Shown one piece after another: positions 1 through 8,217 of a stretch of DNA of 64,000 bases. The position numbers and the translations under genes were made by a program. This DNA is from Ornithinibacillus contaminans (GTDB taxonomy: Bacteria > Bacillota > Bacilli > Bacillales > Amphibacillaceae), in the NCBI RefSeq assembly GCF_001038425.2, contig NZ_LDPV02000053.1, forward strand, positions 1-64,000, written 5' to 3'. Numbering within the stretch: the first letter of the stretch is position 1; every line of letters begins with the position of its first letter. The notes below the pieces were generated by a model. That model worked only from the letters and a program-made list of their open reading frames with translations, was not told the DNA's origin and ran no database searches.

Positions 1-593
1 GTATAGCCTAAAATGGTGTAAACAGCGTACTTTTTTGTCTCGTATTGATTGCGAATGGTTGTGTACATGCAGTCTACAAAGACAAAAGGATAACATTCAT
101 CTAAAGGACGACTTTGCCATTCTTCTAAATCAGGCAGCACGGTATCTGTGATATCAGAAACCATTTCATGAGACACAGAAAAGCCGTAAATGTCTTCAAT
201 GGTAGATGATATGTCTCGTTGGGACATGCCTCTCGCATACATGGAAATAACCTTGTCCTCTATTTCAGAAACATCTTTTTTACGTTTCGGGATGATCTGA
301 GGTTCAAAAGAGCCGTCACGATCTCGTGGCACCTCGATTTCCACTTCCCCAGCACTGGTATTTAAGATTTTCTTTCCGTAACCATTTCTCCTGTTATCTG
401 TGCTCTTTTCCCCTTTATCGTTTGAATCATAGCCAAGATGATGGTTCATTTCACCTTTTAACATGGATTCAAACATAGGGCCAAATATGTCTTTCAGTGC
501 ATTCTGCATGTCTTGTACGGACTCTGGTTGGTATTGTTCTATAATTCTATTAGCTAACTCTACTGATTTTGGATCACGCTTCGATTTCGCCAT
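1..593 (-). CDS. IS256-family (mutator) transposase, 5' part; runs off the left edge
   Basis: The reading frame starts at the ATG complement of 591-593 (MAKSKRDPKS...) and is open to the window edge, so about 197 N-terminal residues are visible. The N-terminal segment with LKGEMNHHLGY, the NRRNGYGKK stretch and the later MSQRDISSTIEDIYG and FVFVDCMYTT motifs are typical of IS256/mutator transposases; the D of VDCMY is the expected first residue of the DDE catalytic triad. It catalyses cut-and-paste or copy-out transposition of its own element. The rest of the gene and the left inverted repeat are outside the window. I could not fix the right inverted repeat. Whether the element is intact is unknown. 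Confidence 0.9.
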   Translation of the reverse strand, partial: MAKSKRDPKSVELANRIIEQYQPESVQDMQNALKDIFGPMFESMLKGEMNHHLGYDSNDKGEKSTDNRRNGYGKKILNTSAGEVEIEVPRDRDGSFEPQIIPKRKKDVSEIEDKVISMYARGMSQRDISSTIEDIYGFSVSHEMVSDITDTVLPDLEEWQSRPLDECYPFVFVDCMYTTIRNQYETKKYAVYTILGY

Positions 594-626
594 TAGAAAC
601 AACTCCCCAATTCATATATTCTTAGT

Positions 627-686
627 TTAACAATAAAAAAATAAACTGCGAAGTAAGAGCCGTACGCTCTCTTACTTACACAGTTT
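627..686 (-). terminator. Rho-independent terminator downstream of the DUF2187 gene
   Basis: AAGTAAGAG (651-659) pairs with CTCTTACTT (669-677), and the outer AAACTG (643-648) pairs with CAGTTT (681-686). Read on the minus strand the stem is followed by a T-rich run (complement of 627-642). It would end the transcript of the gene at 690-893 before the transposase. It could alternatively be part of the insertion sequence end. Confidence 0.6.
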
Positions 687-689
687 ATA

Positions 690-893
690 TTACACTCCCG
701 AAATGATCATATACTTTCCGTGTCTAACGACGGTGTTAGGCATTTCATACCCTAGTGTAGTAGCTGCTTCCTTGGATAACTCCACTAATACACTATTCTC
801 CCTTACTTGAAAAACTTTCCCTTTATATTGATTCTCTCTTCTGTCAAAAAGAACGATGTCACCGATGCTCGCTGTTTGTAATGAATTTTTCAT
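690..893 (-). CDS. DUF2187 (YkvS-like) small protein
   Basis: A 67-residue protein with the layout of DUF2187/YkvS proteins: an SH3/KOW-like beta segment GDIVLFDRRENQYKGKVFQV followed by ENSVLVELSKE and VVRHGKYMII. Members are small Bacillaceae proteins of unknown function. The start is supported by a GGAGG element upstream on the minus strand (complement of about 902-908). It is a single gene, transcribed away from ywlE towards the transposase. Confidence 0.7.
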   Translation of the reverse strand: MKNSLQTASIGDIVLFDRRENQYKGKVFQVRENSVLVELSKEAATTLGYEMPNTVVRHGKYMIISGV

Positions 894-946
894 TTACTTA
901 TTCCCTCCTAATGGATTGAATCCTTAATGAAAATCGCTATATGTAC

Positions 947-974
947 TATATAGACATTTTCAAGGTTTTGTAAA
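947..974 (-). promoter_or_regulatory. Possible sigma-A promoter for the DUF2187 gene
   Basis: On the minus strand TTTACA (complement of 969-974) and TATATA (complement of 947-952) are separated by 16 bp, about 55 bp upstream of the gene start. Read by eye only. Confidence 0.35.
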
Positions 975-1321
975 CAAACTGTGAATCACCAACTGTCCGA
1001 CTTTCGCATATTGTATCGTTACAATTGAAATACGTTAATCTTATAGTATTACTATTGGCTTATAATTTCTACAATTTTAAATGATTTTTGACAATTTCCT
1101 TATTTTTAACTAGGAAAAAAGTACTAACACTCTATAGAGGCGTCATCCTATCTAATCATTTCTTCTTTTTCTGTCAACACCATCTATTCTGTGTTATATT
1201 TTAGTTAGCAAGTCGATGGTCTATGACTGAAAATGGTTTTAGGCTATAAGTAATTTTACACGGTTGGAATACCGTGTTCGGATTTGTATCATGCCGCCTG
1301 ATTAGAACTGGAGGTATTGTA
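975..1321. other. Divergent intergenic region upstream of ywlE
   Basis: AT-rich non-coding DNA between the divergent DUF2187 gene and ywlE. The best promoter-like pair towards ywlE is CTGTCA (1171-1176), 18 bp, TATATT (1195-1200). No repeat or riboswitch-like structure was recognised. Confidence 0.4.
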
Positions 1322-1921
1322 ATGAAAATTTTGTTTGTATGTACGGGAAACACATGCCGCAGCCCGATGGCAGAGGCGATTGTAAAAGCTAAAATGCCAG
1401 AAGTAGAAGTAAAGTCGGCAGGGATTTTTGCAGCGAAGAATCAGCGAGCATCAAAAAATACCATACTGGCACTGGAACAAAAACAGATTCCGTTAGACCA
1501 TCTGTCACAGCCAGTCACGGAACATTTGCTGAACTGGGCAGACCTTGTTCTGACCATGACGACCCAGCATAAGCAGTCACTAATTGTGCAATATCCGAAC
1601 TTTCAAGACAAGTATTACACGCTTAAGGAATATGTGTCTGATTCCGATAAAAAAGTATGGAATGAATTAAAGAAGCATTATGCCGAATATGAAACGAAGC
1701 GTTCCCAATTTATTCATGAGAACCAGCATAAGCTAGAGCAGCATGTTTTGGAACAAAAGCTACGAGACTATTTAAAACAAGATATTGACCGAATTCAGCA
1801 ATTAGAAGGTAGTTTAATTAATTATGATATATCCGATCCATTTGGTGGGGACTTAAAAACCTATCAGCAAACCGTAGCCGAAATGGAAGCATACATCGAG
1901 TTATTAATGAAAAAAATATAA
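1322..1921 (+). CDS. ywlE: Protein-arginine-phosphatase (YwlE family), with a central insertion
   Basis: Low-molecular-weight phosphatase fold with P-loop C7-T-G-N-T-C-R-S. The Thr at position 11 inside the loop is the residue known to give YwlE its preference for phospho-arginine, and the general-acid motif SDPFGG lies near residue 168. The enzyme removes the McsB-placed arginine phosphates that mark proteins for ClpCP and silence CtsR. At 199 residues it is about 50 longer than B. subtilis YwlE (150). The extra part (about 107-165) is charged and helical-looking, between LKEYV and DISDPFGG. The ATG at 1322 has a GGAGG element 8 bases upstream; the in-frame ATG at 1274 has none. It heads the ywlE-rpiB-ywlG-glyA-upp region as in B. 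subtilis, except that a chemotaxis receptor follows directly. Confidence 0.9.
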   Translation: MKILFVCTGNTCRSPMAEAIVKAKMPEVEVKSAGIFAAKNQRASKNTILALEQKQIPLDHLSQPVTEHLLNWADLVLTMTTQHKQSLIVQYPNFQDKYYTLKEYVSDSDKKVWNELKKHYAEYETKRSQFIHENQHKLEQHVLEQKLRDYLKQDIDRIQQLEGSLINYDISDPFGGDLKTYQQTVAEMEAYIELLMKKI

Positions 1922-1945
1922 ATACTACTATTGGGGGCTAACACA

Positions 1946-3238
1946 ATGAGCAAAAAGTACCGCTTTGGATTACGATTGAAGTTAGTATTATTCACCACTA
2001 TTTTAGCAGTAATCACGTACACCACCAGTGCATTTTTTCTTTATTTTCTCTATGATTATGTAGTGGAATTTTGGCAGGTTTCGATGGAATTATATACGAT
2101 TATAACGTTATTCTTAGGGATTTTTTGGTCGGGAGTGCTTGCCTATTTTGCAGCCCGAATGCTTACCAAGCCGTTAGATCGATTAGCTGTTGCGGCATCA
2201 GAAGCAGCAGCAGGGAATTTGAATCAAGCAATTGTGATTCCGAAGACAGATGATGAAATCCAAACTTTGAGCACATCGTTTGATACGATGTTAAGAAATT
2301 TAAGTGAAATGGTACATAATATAGATGACCATTTTGAGAATACCAATCAATCGGTTATTCAATTGCGTGCTGCATCGAGTCAAGTCGCACAGCATTCTAA
2401 TTTGATCAGTGCATCTATTGAAGAAATTTCGAAGGGAGCGGAAAGTTCTTCCGAAGCAATTCAAAATACGGTGGAATCCGTGGAAGAAGCAACCGTCCTA
2501 GCCGAAAAAGTACAAGAAAAAGCGGGACAATCAAAGGATAAATCCCAGACAATGTTAGAAACGTTATCGACTAGTAAACAGGTCGTAAACCAACTCGTTG
2601 AAGGTATCCAGCAGCTAGCGAATGCACAAGAGGTATCCTTGAAAGATGTGGATAACTTGAAGCAAAATGCCCTTCAGGTAGAATCGATTATTACGATGGT
2701 TGGCGAAATTGCCGAGCAGACGAATCTACTAGCACTGAATGCATCGATTGAGGCGGCAAGAGCAGGGGAGCACGGAAAAGGATTTGCAGTAGTTGCCGAA
2801 GAAATTCGCAAGCTCGCAGACCAAAGTGCACAAGCTGTTCAGCGAATTTCCGAGCTTATCGAAGCAATACAAGAGGATGTCAATCAAGTCGTTCATAAGA
2901 TTAATGAAAATGTTCAGCATGCGAAAAAAGAAGCAGATAACGGTGTGGCAACGAATGTTGCGATTGAGCAAATGTCTAGCTCTGTTGAAGAAGTGGCGAA
3001 TGAAATCGAGGTTATTTTAACGATAGTGAACCAGCAATTAACATCCATTCAAGCGACAGCTTCTCAATCACAGGAAGTTGCGGCAATCGCTGAGGAAACA
3101 TCAGCTGGAACGGAAGAGGTCAATTCCTCCATCCAAGAACAAGCTGCAACGATTGGAAAAGTGGATGAGCTCGTTCATGAACTAGAAGACCAGGCAAAAG
3201 GATTGAATCAGCAAATTCAAAAGTTTAAAGTGAATTAA
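1946..3238 (+). CDS. Methyl-accepting chemotaxis protein without a large sensory domain
   Basis: 430 residues. Two hydrophobic segments (about 12-36 and 44-70) are joined by a short loop, followed by a HAMP segment (MLTKPLDRL...[14 protein letters not shown]) and a long coiled-coil signalling domain with the conserved hairpin tip [20 protein letters not shown]. Such receptors form trimers of dimers and control CheA. Because no extracellular ligand domain of normal size exists, it probably senses membrane state, a partner protein or a cytoplasmic signal. A TTG at 1931 would overlap the GGGGG ribosome site at 1933-1937, so ATG 1946 is preferred. It sits between ywlE and rpiB, an insertion relative to B. 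subtilis. Confidence 0.9.
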   Translation: MSKKYRFGLRLKLVLFTTILAVITYTTSAFFLYFLYDYVVEFWQVSMELYTIITLFLGIFWSGVLAYFAARMLTKPLDRLAVAASEAAAGNLNQAIVIPKTDDEIQTLSTSFDTMLRNLSEMVHNIDDHFENTNQSVIQLRAASSQVAQHSNLISASIEEISKGAESSSEAIQNTVESVEEATVLAEKVQEKAGQSKDKSQTMLETLSTSKQVVNQLVEGIQQLANAQEVSLKDVDNLKQNALQVESIITMVGEIAEQTNLLALNASIEAARAGEHGKGFAVVAEEIRKLADQSAQAVQRISELIEAIQEDVNQVVHKINENVQHAKKEADNGVATNVAIEQMSSSVEEVANEIEVILTIVNQQLTSIQATASQSQEVAAIAEETSAGTEEVNSSIQEQAATIGKVDELVHELEDQAKGLNQQIQKFKVN

Positions 3239-3277
3239 TAGATACAATACCACATCACGGTAAAGGAGCGATTCGAA

Positions 3278-3724
3278 ATGAAAGTAATAATTTCAGGTGA
3301 CCATGCCGGAATGACAATCCGTAATGAAGTAAAGAGTTTATTAGAGGAAATGGGTATTCCATATGAAGATATAGGCTGCACGTGTGAAACCTCCGTTGAC
3401 TACCCAGATTATGCGCTACCAGCAGCAGAGCGAGTAGCGAGTGGTGAGTTTGATCGCGGTATTTTAATTTGTGGTACTGGAATTGGTATGTCCATCGCTG
3501 CCAATAAGGTAAAAGGCATTCGCTGTGCATTAACACATGATGTTTACAGTGCAAAGCTAACACGCCAGCATAATGATTCGAATATGATTGCAATGGGTGA
3601 GCGTGTTATTGGTCCAGGACTTGCAAGAGAAATTGCCAAAACTTGGCTGGAAACGGATTTTGAAGGTGGACGCCACGAAAACCGCCTTGGAAAAATCAAT
3701 ACGTACGAAGAAAATAATCGATAA
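3278..3724 (+). CDS. rpiB: Ribose-5-phosphate isomerase B
   Basis: 148 residues of the RpiB/LacAB family. It starts MKVIISGDHAGM, carries the active-site cysteine in ICGTGIGMSIAANK, and the HNDSNMIAMGERVIG segment that contributes phosphate-binding residues. It interconverts ribose 5-phosphate and ribulose 5-phosphate in the pentose phosphate pathway. A RBS (AAAGGAGCG) lies 9-10 bases upstream. The neighbours ywlE and ywlG match the B. subtilis order (where it is ywlF). Confidence 0.93.
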   Translation: MKVIISGDHAGMTIRNEVKSLLEEMGIPYEDIGCTCETSVDYPDYALPAAERVASGEFDRGILICGTGIGMSIAANKVKGIRCALTHDVYSAKLTRQHNDSNMIAMGERVIGPGLAREIAKTWLETDFEGGRHENRLGKINTYEENNR

Positions 3725-3732
3725 AATCTGGA

Positions 3733-3945
3733 GGCTGGAACATAAGTAAAATGAGAAGATGAAAGGACGAACAATGCACTGATTCAGCGACTCCTGCGGG
3801 AGGAAGGGCAACGGTGAGCCCCCGCAAAAGCGATAGCTCTGAGGAGGCTAACCAGCCCCCTGCGGAAAGCGAAGTATATTCCCGGAGCGGGTATCGTGCG
3901 ACAGCGTTCGGATTTTATCTAACCATAAACACTTATGTACCAGCC
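3733..3945. repeat. 213-bp element with 15-bp terminal inverted repeats and a GC-rich core
   Basis: GGCTGGAACATAAGT (3733-3747) and ACTTATGTACCAGCC (3931-3945) are inverted copies with a single mismatch. Between them lies a core much richer in GC than its surroundings, with phrases such as CTCCTGCGGGAGG, GAGCCCCCGC and CCCCCTGCGGAAAGCG that can pair with each other. It fills the rpiB-ywlG gap and has no coding capacity. From memory, similar GACTCCTGCGGGA-type intergenic repeats are dispersed in many Bacillaceae genomes; only one copy is in this window. A MITE-like element or structured RNA repeat is the likely identity. Confidence 0.7.
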
Positions 3946-3983
3946 AATTACCATTTTAAATAATACTGGTAAGGTGATGTGGC

Positions 3984-4520
3984 ATGCAGGACATTCAACG
4001 TGATTTATCGGCAATCACGACGGAAATCATGCAAGAAAATTTTCTTAAAAAAGATGCTCTTTTTGTAATCGGTTGCTCTACAAGTGAAGTTGCTGGAAAA
4101 CGAATTGGTACAGCAGGCAGTGAAGAAATAGCTAGGCAAATTTTTTCAGCAATGACGGATCTTAAGCACCAAACCAGCATCCATCTCGCATTCCAATGCT
4201 GTGAGCATTTAAACCGAGCATTAGTCGTGGAGCGCGCCACAATGGTGAAATTCCAGCTAGAAGAAGTAGCAGTTGTGCCCGTTCCAACGGCAGGTGGTTC
4301 AATGGCTTCCTTAGCCTATAAGGAGATGGATGATCCAGTTGTTGTAGAGAATCTAAAAGCAGATGCTGGAATTGACATCGGCGAAACTTTGATTGGTATG
4401 CATCTAAAGCATGTGGCAGTACCAGTTCGCTTTAACCAACGCTATGTTGGCAGTGCACGAGTAACGGCAGCAAGAACACGACCGAAACTAATTGGTGGAA
4501 GCAGAGCCGTTTACGAGTAG
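3984..4520 (+). CDS. ywlG: UPF0340/TIGR01440 family protein YwlG
   Basis: 178 residues. It matches the conserved YwlG family found next to rpiB and glyA in Bacillaceae, with the blocks VIGCSTSEVAGKRIGTAGS, FQCCEHLNRALVVER, VPVPTAGGSMASLAY and MHLKHVAVPVR. The fold resembles pantothenate kinase/glycerate-type sugar enzymes, but no activity is established. Start ATG 3984 has AAGGTGATG upstream. The 213-bp repeat separates it from rpiB. Confidence 0.85.
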   Translation: MQDIQRDLSAITTEIMQENFLKKDALFVIGCSTSEVAGKRIGTAGSEEIARQIFSAMTDLKHQTSIHLAFQCCEHLNRALVVERATMVKFQLEEVAVVPVPTAGGSMASLAYKEMDDPVVVENLKADAGIDIGETLIGMHLKHVAVPVRFNQRYVGSARVTAARTRPKLIGGSRAVYE

Positions 4521-4636
4521 TATCAGCTTTTCTAGTTATAGTCCTATGAAATGGAGCATGCTACTTAGCGGCATTCCAATACATAACGATTCACAACTAA
4601 AATTCTAGTTTGGAAACTACGGGGAGGATATGGCCA

Positions 4637-5872
4637 ATGGAACATGTAAAACAAGGAGATCGTGAATTATTTGAAGCAATGGAAGCGGAAAAAAAGCGTC
4701 AACAAACGAAAATCGAGTTAATTGCCTCTGAGAATTTTGTGTCAGAAGCGGTTATGGAAGCAATGGGATCCGTATTAACCAACAAATATGCAGAAGGTTA
4801 TCCAGGCAAGCGTTATTATGGGGGCTGTGAGCATGTTGATGTTGTAGAAAATCTAGCTAGAGACCGTGCAAAACAATTGTTCGGAGCAGACCATGCTAAT
4901 GTTCAACCGCATTCTGGTGCACAAGCAAACATGGCTGTTTATTTTTCCGTACTAGAGCCAGGTGATACGGTCCTTGGCATGAACCTTAGCCATGGCGGTC
5001 ACTTAACACATGGTAGCCCGGTTAATTTCAGTGGTTCACTATATAACTTCGTGGATTATGGAGTGGATAAGGATACAGAGCAGCTAAATTATGATGCTGT
5101 TTTGGAAAAAGCAAGAGAAGTGAAACCGAGGTTGATCGTAGCGGGTGCTAGTGCATATTCCCGTCTAATTGATTTCTCAAAGTTCCGCGAAATTGCTGAT
5201 GAAGTCGGTGCCTACTTGATGGTTGACATGGCCCATATCGCAGGTCTTGTCGCTGCAGGCTTACATCCAAATCCAGTACCATATGCAGATTTTGTAACGA
5301 CCACTACCCATAAAACATTACGCGGACCACGTGGTGGCATGATTCTTTGTAAAGAAGAGCATGCGAAAAAAATTGATAAAGCGGTATTCCCTGGCATGCA
5401 AGGTGGTCCATTAATGCACATCATTGCAGCTAAGGCTACTTCTTTTAAAGAAGCATTATCCGATGATTTCAAACGCTATTGTAAGCAAATCATCTTAAAT
5501 GCAAAAGCGTTAGGAGACGCATTAGTTGCTGAAGGGATCCGGGTTGTATCCGGTGGTACAGACAACCATCTATTGTTATTGGATGTAACTCCATTAGGAA
5601 TTACCGGAAAAATTGCCGAACACGTGCTAGACGAAATCGGCATTACCGTTAACAAAAACACGATTCCATTTGATACTGAAAGCCCATTTGTCACAAGCGG
5701 AATTCGCGTCGGCACACCGGCCGTAACAACACGTGGCTTCAAGGAAGTTGAAATGCGTGAAATTGCAGCAATCATTTCATTAACCTTGAAAAATCATGAA
5801 GATGAAGCGGTATTGAAGGAAGCGGCTGACCGTGTGTTAGCTTTAACAGAAAAATCACCATTATATGTGTAG
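4637..5872 (+). CDS. glyA: Serine hydroxymethyltransferase
   Basis: 411 residues, full length. PLP enzyme that converts serine and tetrahydrofolate to glycine and 5,10-methylene-THF. The PLP lysine is K226 in [13 protein letters not shown]; other signatures are [10 protein letters not shown] near the N-terminus, YPGKRYYGG and the HSGAQAN segment. The upstream in-frame start at 4610 lacks a ribosome site, whereas ATG 4637 follows GGGGAGGAT (4621-4629). It is followed at once by a strong terminator. Confidence 0.96.
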   Translation: MEHVKQGDRELFEAMEAEKKRQQTKIELIASENFVSEAVMEAMGSVLTNKYAEGYPGKRYYGGCEHVDVVENLARDRAKQLFGADHANVQPHSGAQANMAVYFSVLEPGDTVLGMNLSHGGHLTHGSPVNFSGSLYNFVDYGVDKDTEQLNYDAVLEKAREVKPRLIVAGASAYSRLIDFSKFREIADEVGAYLMVDMAHIAGLVAAGLHPNPVPYADFVTTTTHKTLRGPRGGMILCKEEHAKKIDKAVFPGMQGGPLMHIIAAKATSFKEALSDDFKRYCKQIILNAKALGDALVAEGIRVVSGGTDNHLLLLDVTPLGITGKIAEHVLDEIGITVNKNTIPFDTESPFVTSGIRVGTPAVTTRGFKEVEMREIAAIISLTLKNHEDEAVLKEAADRVLALTEKSPLYV

Positions 5873-5879
5873 CGTTGAG

Positions 5880-5909
5880 AGAGGATGCCGTTTTCGGCGT
5901 CCTCTTTTT
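5880..5909 (+). terminator. glyA terminator
   Basis: AGAGGATGCC (5880-5889) pairs with GGCGTCCTCT (5896-5905), one G-U pair, six-base loop, followed by a T run. Confidence 0.85.
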
Positions 5910-5964
5910 GCTGCCTGAGCACGGGTGGACGCGTTGCTGGGTTTACGATGAATTAACAGTATTC

Positions 5965-6200
5965 CGCGCTGAATTCCAGCTACAATCCAAACTGGAATCC
6001 CGAACCGATGCAAGTTTATGCCGAAGTGCCACTCAGAAAACCCGAACTCTCGCACACAAATCCCGAACCCCAAGCGAGGAATCCCGAACGCCTCCCGGAA
6101 TCCCGAACCAAAGCAAGTTTATGCCGAAGTGCCACTCAGAAAACCCGAACACCACCACACAAAACCCGAACCCCAAGCGAGGAATCCCGAACCAAAGCAA
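5965..6200 (+). repeat. Array A: TCCCGAAC words at 21-bp spacing (composite type)
   Basis: Words of the form (T/A)CCCGAAC or TGCCGAAG start at 5998, 6019, 6040, 6061, 6082, 6101, 6122, 6143, 6164 and 6185. The spacings are 21,21,21,21,19,21,21,21,21. A CGCTGAATT word precedes them at about 5967. The phrase TTTATGCCGAAGTGCC occurs twice (6015 and 6118) and reappears as its reverse complement in array B. Open frames exist on the plus strand only because the unit lacks stops. Confidence 0.85.
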
Positions 6201-6288
6201 ACCCCCGCCCGCAACTCACACCCCCACCCAGACCTGAGCCCCCACCCCCACCCACCCAAGCAATTTTCCCAAATCCACCTCGTTTACC
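6201..6288. other. C-rich low-complexity tail of array A
   Basis: After the last word the sequence runs into CCCCCGCCCGC and repeated CCACCC-type triplets, with almost no G. I see no gene or structure in it. Similar C/A-rich runs end arrays C, H and I. Confidence 0.6.
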
Positions 6289-6317
6289 TTGAATAACTGG
6301 CGTTTTTTCAGTACAAT
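6289..6317 (+). promoter_or_regulatory. Sigma-A promoter for upp
   Basis: TTGAAT (6289-6294), 17 bp, TACAAT (6312-6317), about 38 bp upstream of the upp start. It places upp-mnaA in its own transcript, separate from glyA. Confidence 0.6.
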
Positions 6318-6354
6318 TTTAAAGATGTAACTTATACGAAGGAGTGGTCGCCAA

Positions 6355-6984
6355 ATGGGAAATGTACATGTTTTAGATCATCCGTTGATCCAGCATAAAT
6401 TGTCTTATATTCGAGATAAGAATACTGGAACGAAGGAATTTCGGGAGCTAGTGGATGAGGTTGCGATGTTAATGGCTTTTGAGATTACACGTGATTTGCC
6501 GCTAGAGGAGACTACGATTGAAACACCGGTAACAACGACGAATACGAAGGTGTTAGCTGGGAAGAAAATTGGCTTGATTCCAATTTTACGTGCAGGACTT
6601 GGAATGGTAGATGGAATGCTGAAGTTAATTCCAGCAGCAAGAGTTGGGCATGTTGGATTATACCGTGATCCTGAAACATTGAAGCCTGTTGAATATTACA
6701 TAAAACTGCCTTCTGATATTGAAGAGCGTGAATTAATTGTTATTGATCCGATGCTAGCGACTGGTGGATCAGCCAATGATGCGATTCAGTCACTTAAGAA
6801 CCGCGGGGCAAAAAATATCCGCCTGATGTGTTTAATCGCTGCGCCAGAGGGTGTGGAAGTGATTAAAGAGGCACATCCAGACGTCGATATTTATTTGGCT
6901 GCACTGGATGAAAAACTTGATGATCATGCATATATTGTACCTGGTCTAGGCGATGCCGGTGACCGTTTGTTTGGTACAAAATAA
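6355..6984 (+). CDS. upp: Uracil phosphoribosyltransferase
   Basis: 209 residues, the normal length. It makes UMP from uracil and PRPP in pyrimidine salvage. The PRPP-binding loop is [14 protein letters not shown] (about residues 131-144) and the uracil site is near the C-terminal [13 protein letters not shown]. An AAGGAG ribosome site precedes ATG 6355. The 2-epimerase gene follows within about 25 bp. Confidence 0.96.
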   Translation: MGNVHVLDHPLIQHKLSYIRDKNTGTKEFRELVDEVAMLMAFEITRDLPLEETTIETPVTTTNTKVLAGKKIGLIPILRAGLGMVDGMLKLIPAARVGHVGLYRDPETLKPVEYYIKLPSDIEERELIVIDPMLATGGSANDAIQSLKNRGAKNIRLMCLIAAPEGVEVIKEAHPDVDIYLAALDEKLDDHAYIVPGLGDAGDRLFGTK

Positions 6985-7008
6985 CTAAAGCGTATCGGAG
7001 TGGGGAAG

Positions 7009-8124
7009 ATGGCAAAACGTATCAAAGTGATGACGATATTTGGGACAAGACCAGAAGCTATTAAAATGGCTCCGCTCGTGCTTGAACTGAAAAAAAGAAC
7101 GGAAGAATTTGAACCCATCGTCACGGTAACAGCACAGCATCGAGAAATGCTGGACCAAGTATTAGATATTTTCAACATTACCCCTGATTACGATTTGAAC
7201 ATCATGAAGCAAAAACAGACATTAGCACAAATCACAACTCGGGCACTAGAAGGTCTCGATGAGGTGATGAAAAAAACGCAGCCGGACATTGTACTTGTTC
7301 ATGGTGATACAAGTACGACATTCGCTGCTTCCCTTGCAGCTTACTACAATCAAATTGCGGTTGGCCATGTGGAAGCGGGACTCCGGACATGGAATAAATA
7401 TTCCCCATATCCAGAGGAAATGAATCGTCAGCTTACTGGCGTTTTGGCAGATCTGCATTTTGCACCGACGGAAAAATCAAGGCAAAACCTGTTGGATGAA
7501 AATAAACCATCGGACAAAATTTTGGTCACCGGGAATACCGCAATTGATGCTCTGAAAACAACAGTCAATGCGGACTATTCTAGTGGTATCTTACACAACA
7601 TAGGGGACAGGCGACTGGTGTTGATGACAGCACACCGCCGAGAAAACCTAGGTCGAAACATGCAGCAAATGTTCCGAGCTATCAAGCGATTGGTGGAAAA
7701 GCACCAAGATATCCATGTTGTGTATCCAGTGCATTTAAACCCTGTTGTTCGGGAAACCGCGAATGAAATTCTTGGGAATGATGACCGCATCCAGTTAATC
7801 GAACCGCTAGATGTCGTAGATTTTCATAATTTTGCATCGAGAGCGTATTTGATTTTGACCGATTCAGGTGGAGTGCAGGAGGAAGCGCCATCACTTGGTG
7901 TTCCAGTACTTGTTCTTCGTGATACGACTGAACGCCCTGAAGGAATCGATGCTGGCACATTAAAGCTAGCTGGTACGGATGAGGAAACCATTTTCAATTT
8001 AGCGGATGAATTGTTATCAGACAAAGCAGCACATGATAAAATGGCAAAAGCGTCCAATCCATATGGAGATGGTGAAGCATCCCGTCGCATTGCAGATGCG
8101 ATAGCGGCATATTTTAATAACTAA
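7009..8124 (+). CDS. mnaA: UDP-N-acetylglucosamine 2-epimerase (non-hydrolysing)
   Basis: 371 residues of the WecB/MnaA family. Signatures: GTRPEAIKMAPL (about 8-19), VHGDTSTTFAASLAAYY, GHVEAGLRT, TAHRREN and DSGGVQEEAPSLGVPVL. It interconverts UDP-GlcNAc and UDP-ManNAc, the latter being a precursor of the teichoic acid linkage unit and of ManNAc(A) polymers. In this window tagO (51595), UDP-ManNAc dehydrogenase (60923) and the TagGH-like exporter (62206) are likely downstream users. ATG 7009 is preferred over GTG 7000, since GGAGTGGGG (6997-7005) then serves as ribosome site. Confidence 0.95.
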   Translation: MAKRIKVMTIFGTRPEAIKMAPLVLELKKRTEEFEPIVTVTAQHREMLDQVLDIFNITPDYDLNIMKQKQTLAQITTRALEGLDEVMKKTQPDIVLVHGDTSTTFAASLAAYYNQIAVGHVEAGLRTWNKYSPYPEEMNRQLTGVLADLHFAPTEKSRQNLLDENKPSDKILVTGNTAIDALKTTVNADYSSGILHNIGDRRLVLMTAHRRENLGRNMQQMFRAIKRLVEKHQDIHVVYPVHLNPVVRETANEILGNDDRIQLIEPLDVVDFHNFASRAYLILTDSGGVQEEAPSLGVPVLVLRDTTERPEGIDAGTLKLAGTDEETIFNLADELLSDKAAHDKMAKASNPYGDGEASRRIADAIAAYFNN

Positions 8125-8130
8125 ACTGTT

Positions 8131-8165
8131 AAGGAGATTCCTAGATGCTAGGGTCTCCTTTTGTT
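8131..8165 (+). terminator. mnaA terminator
   Basis: AAGGAGA (8131-8137) and CCTAG pair with CTAGG and TCTCCTT (8154-8160), followed by TTTTGTT. Confidence 0.8.
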
Positions 8166-8217
8166 ATGTATCAATCCTTTTCCTTTTACAAATGCTACTA
8201 AGAGAGGAGGGGAAAGT

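Noticed and set aside
1087-1120. TTGACA at 1088-1093 as the ywlE promoter
   Set aside because: No acceptable -10 sequence at 16-19 bp; the pair at 1171-1200 is better.
5875-6296. Three plus-strand frames of 92-120 codons after glyA
   Set aside because: They begin in the glyA terminator or inside array A; proline/threonine-rich composition comes from the CCCGAAC and CCACCC repeats.
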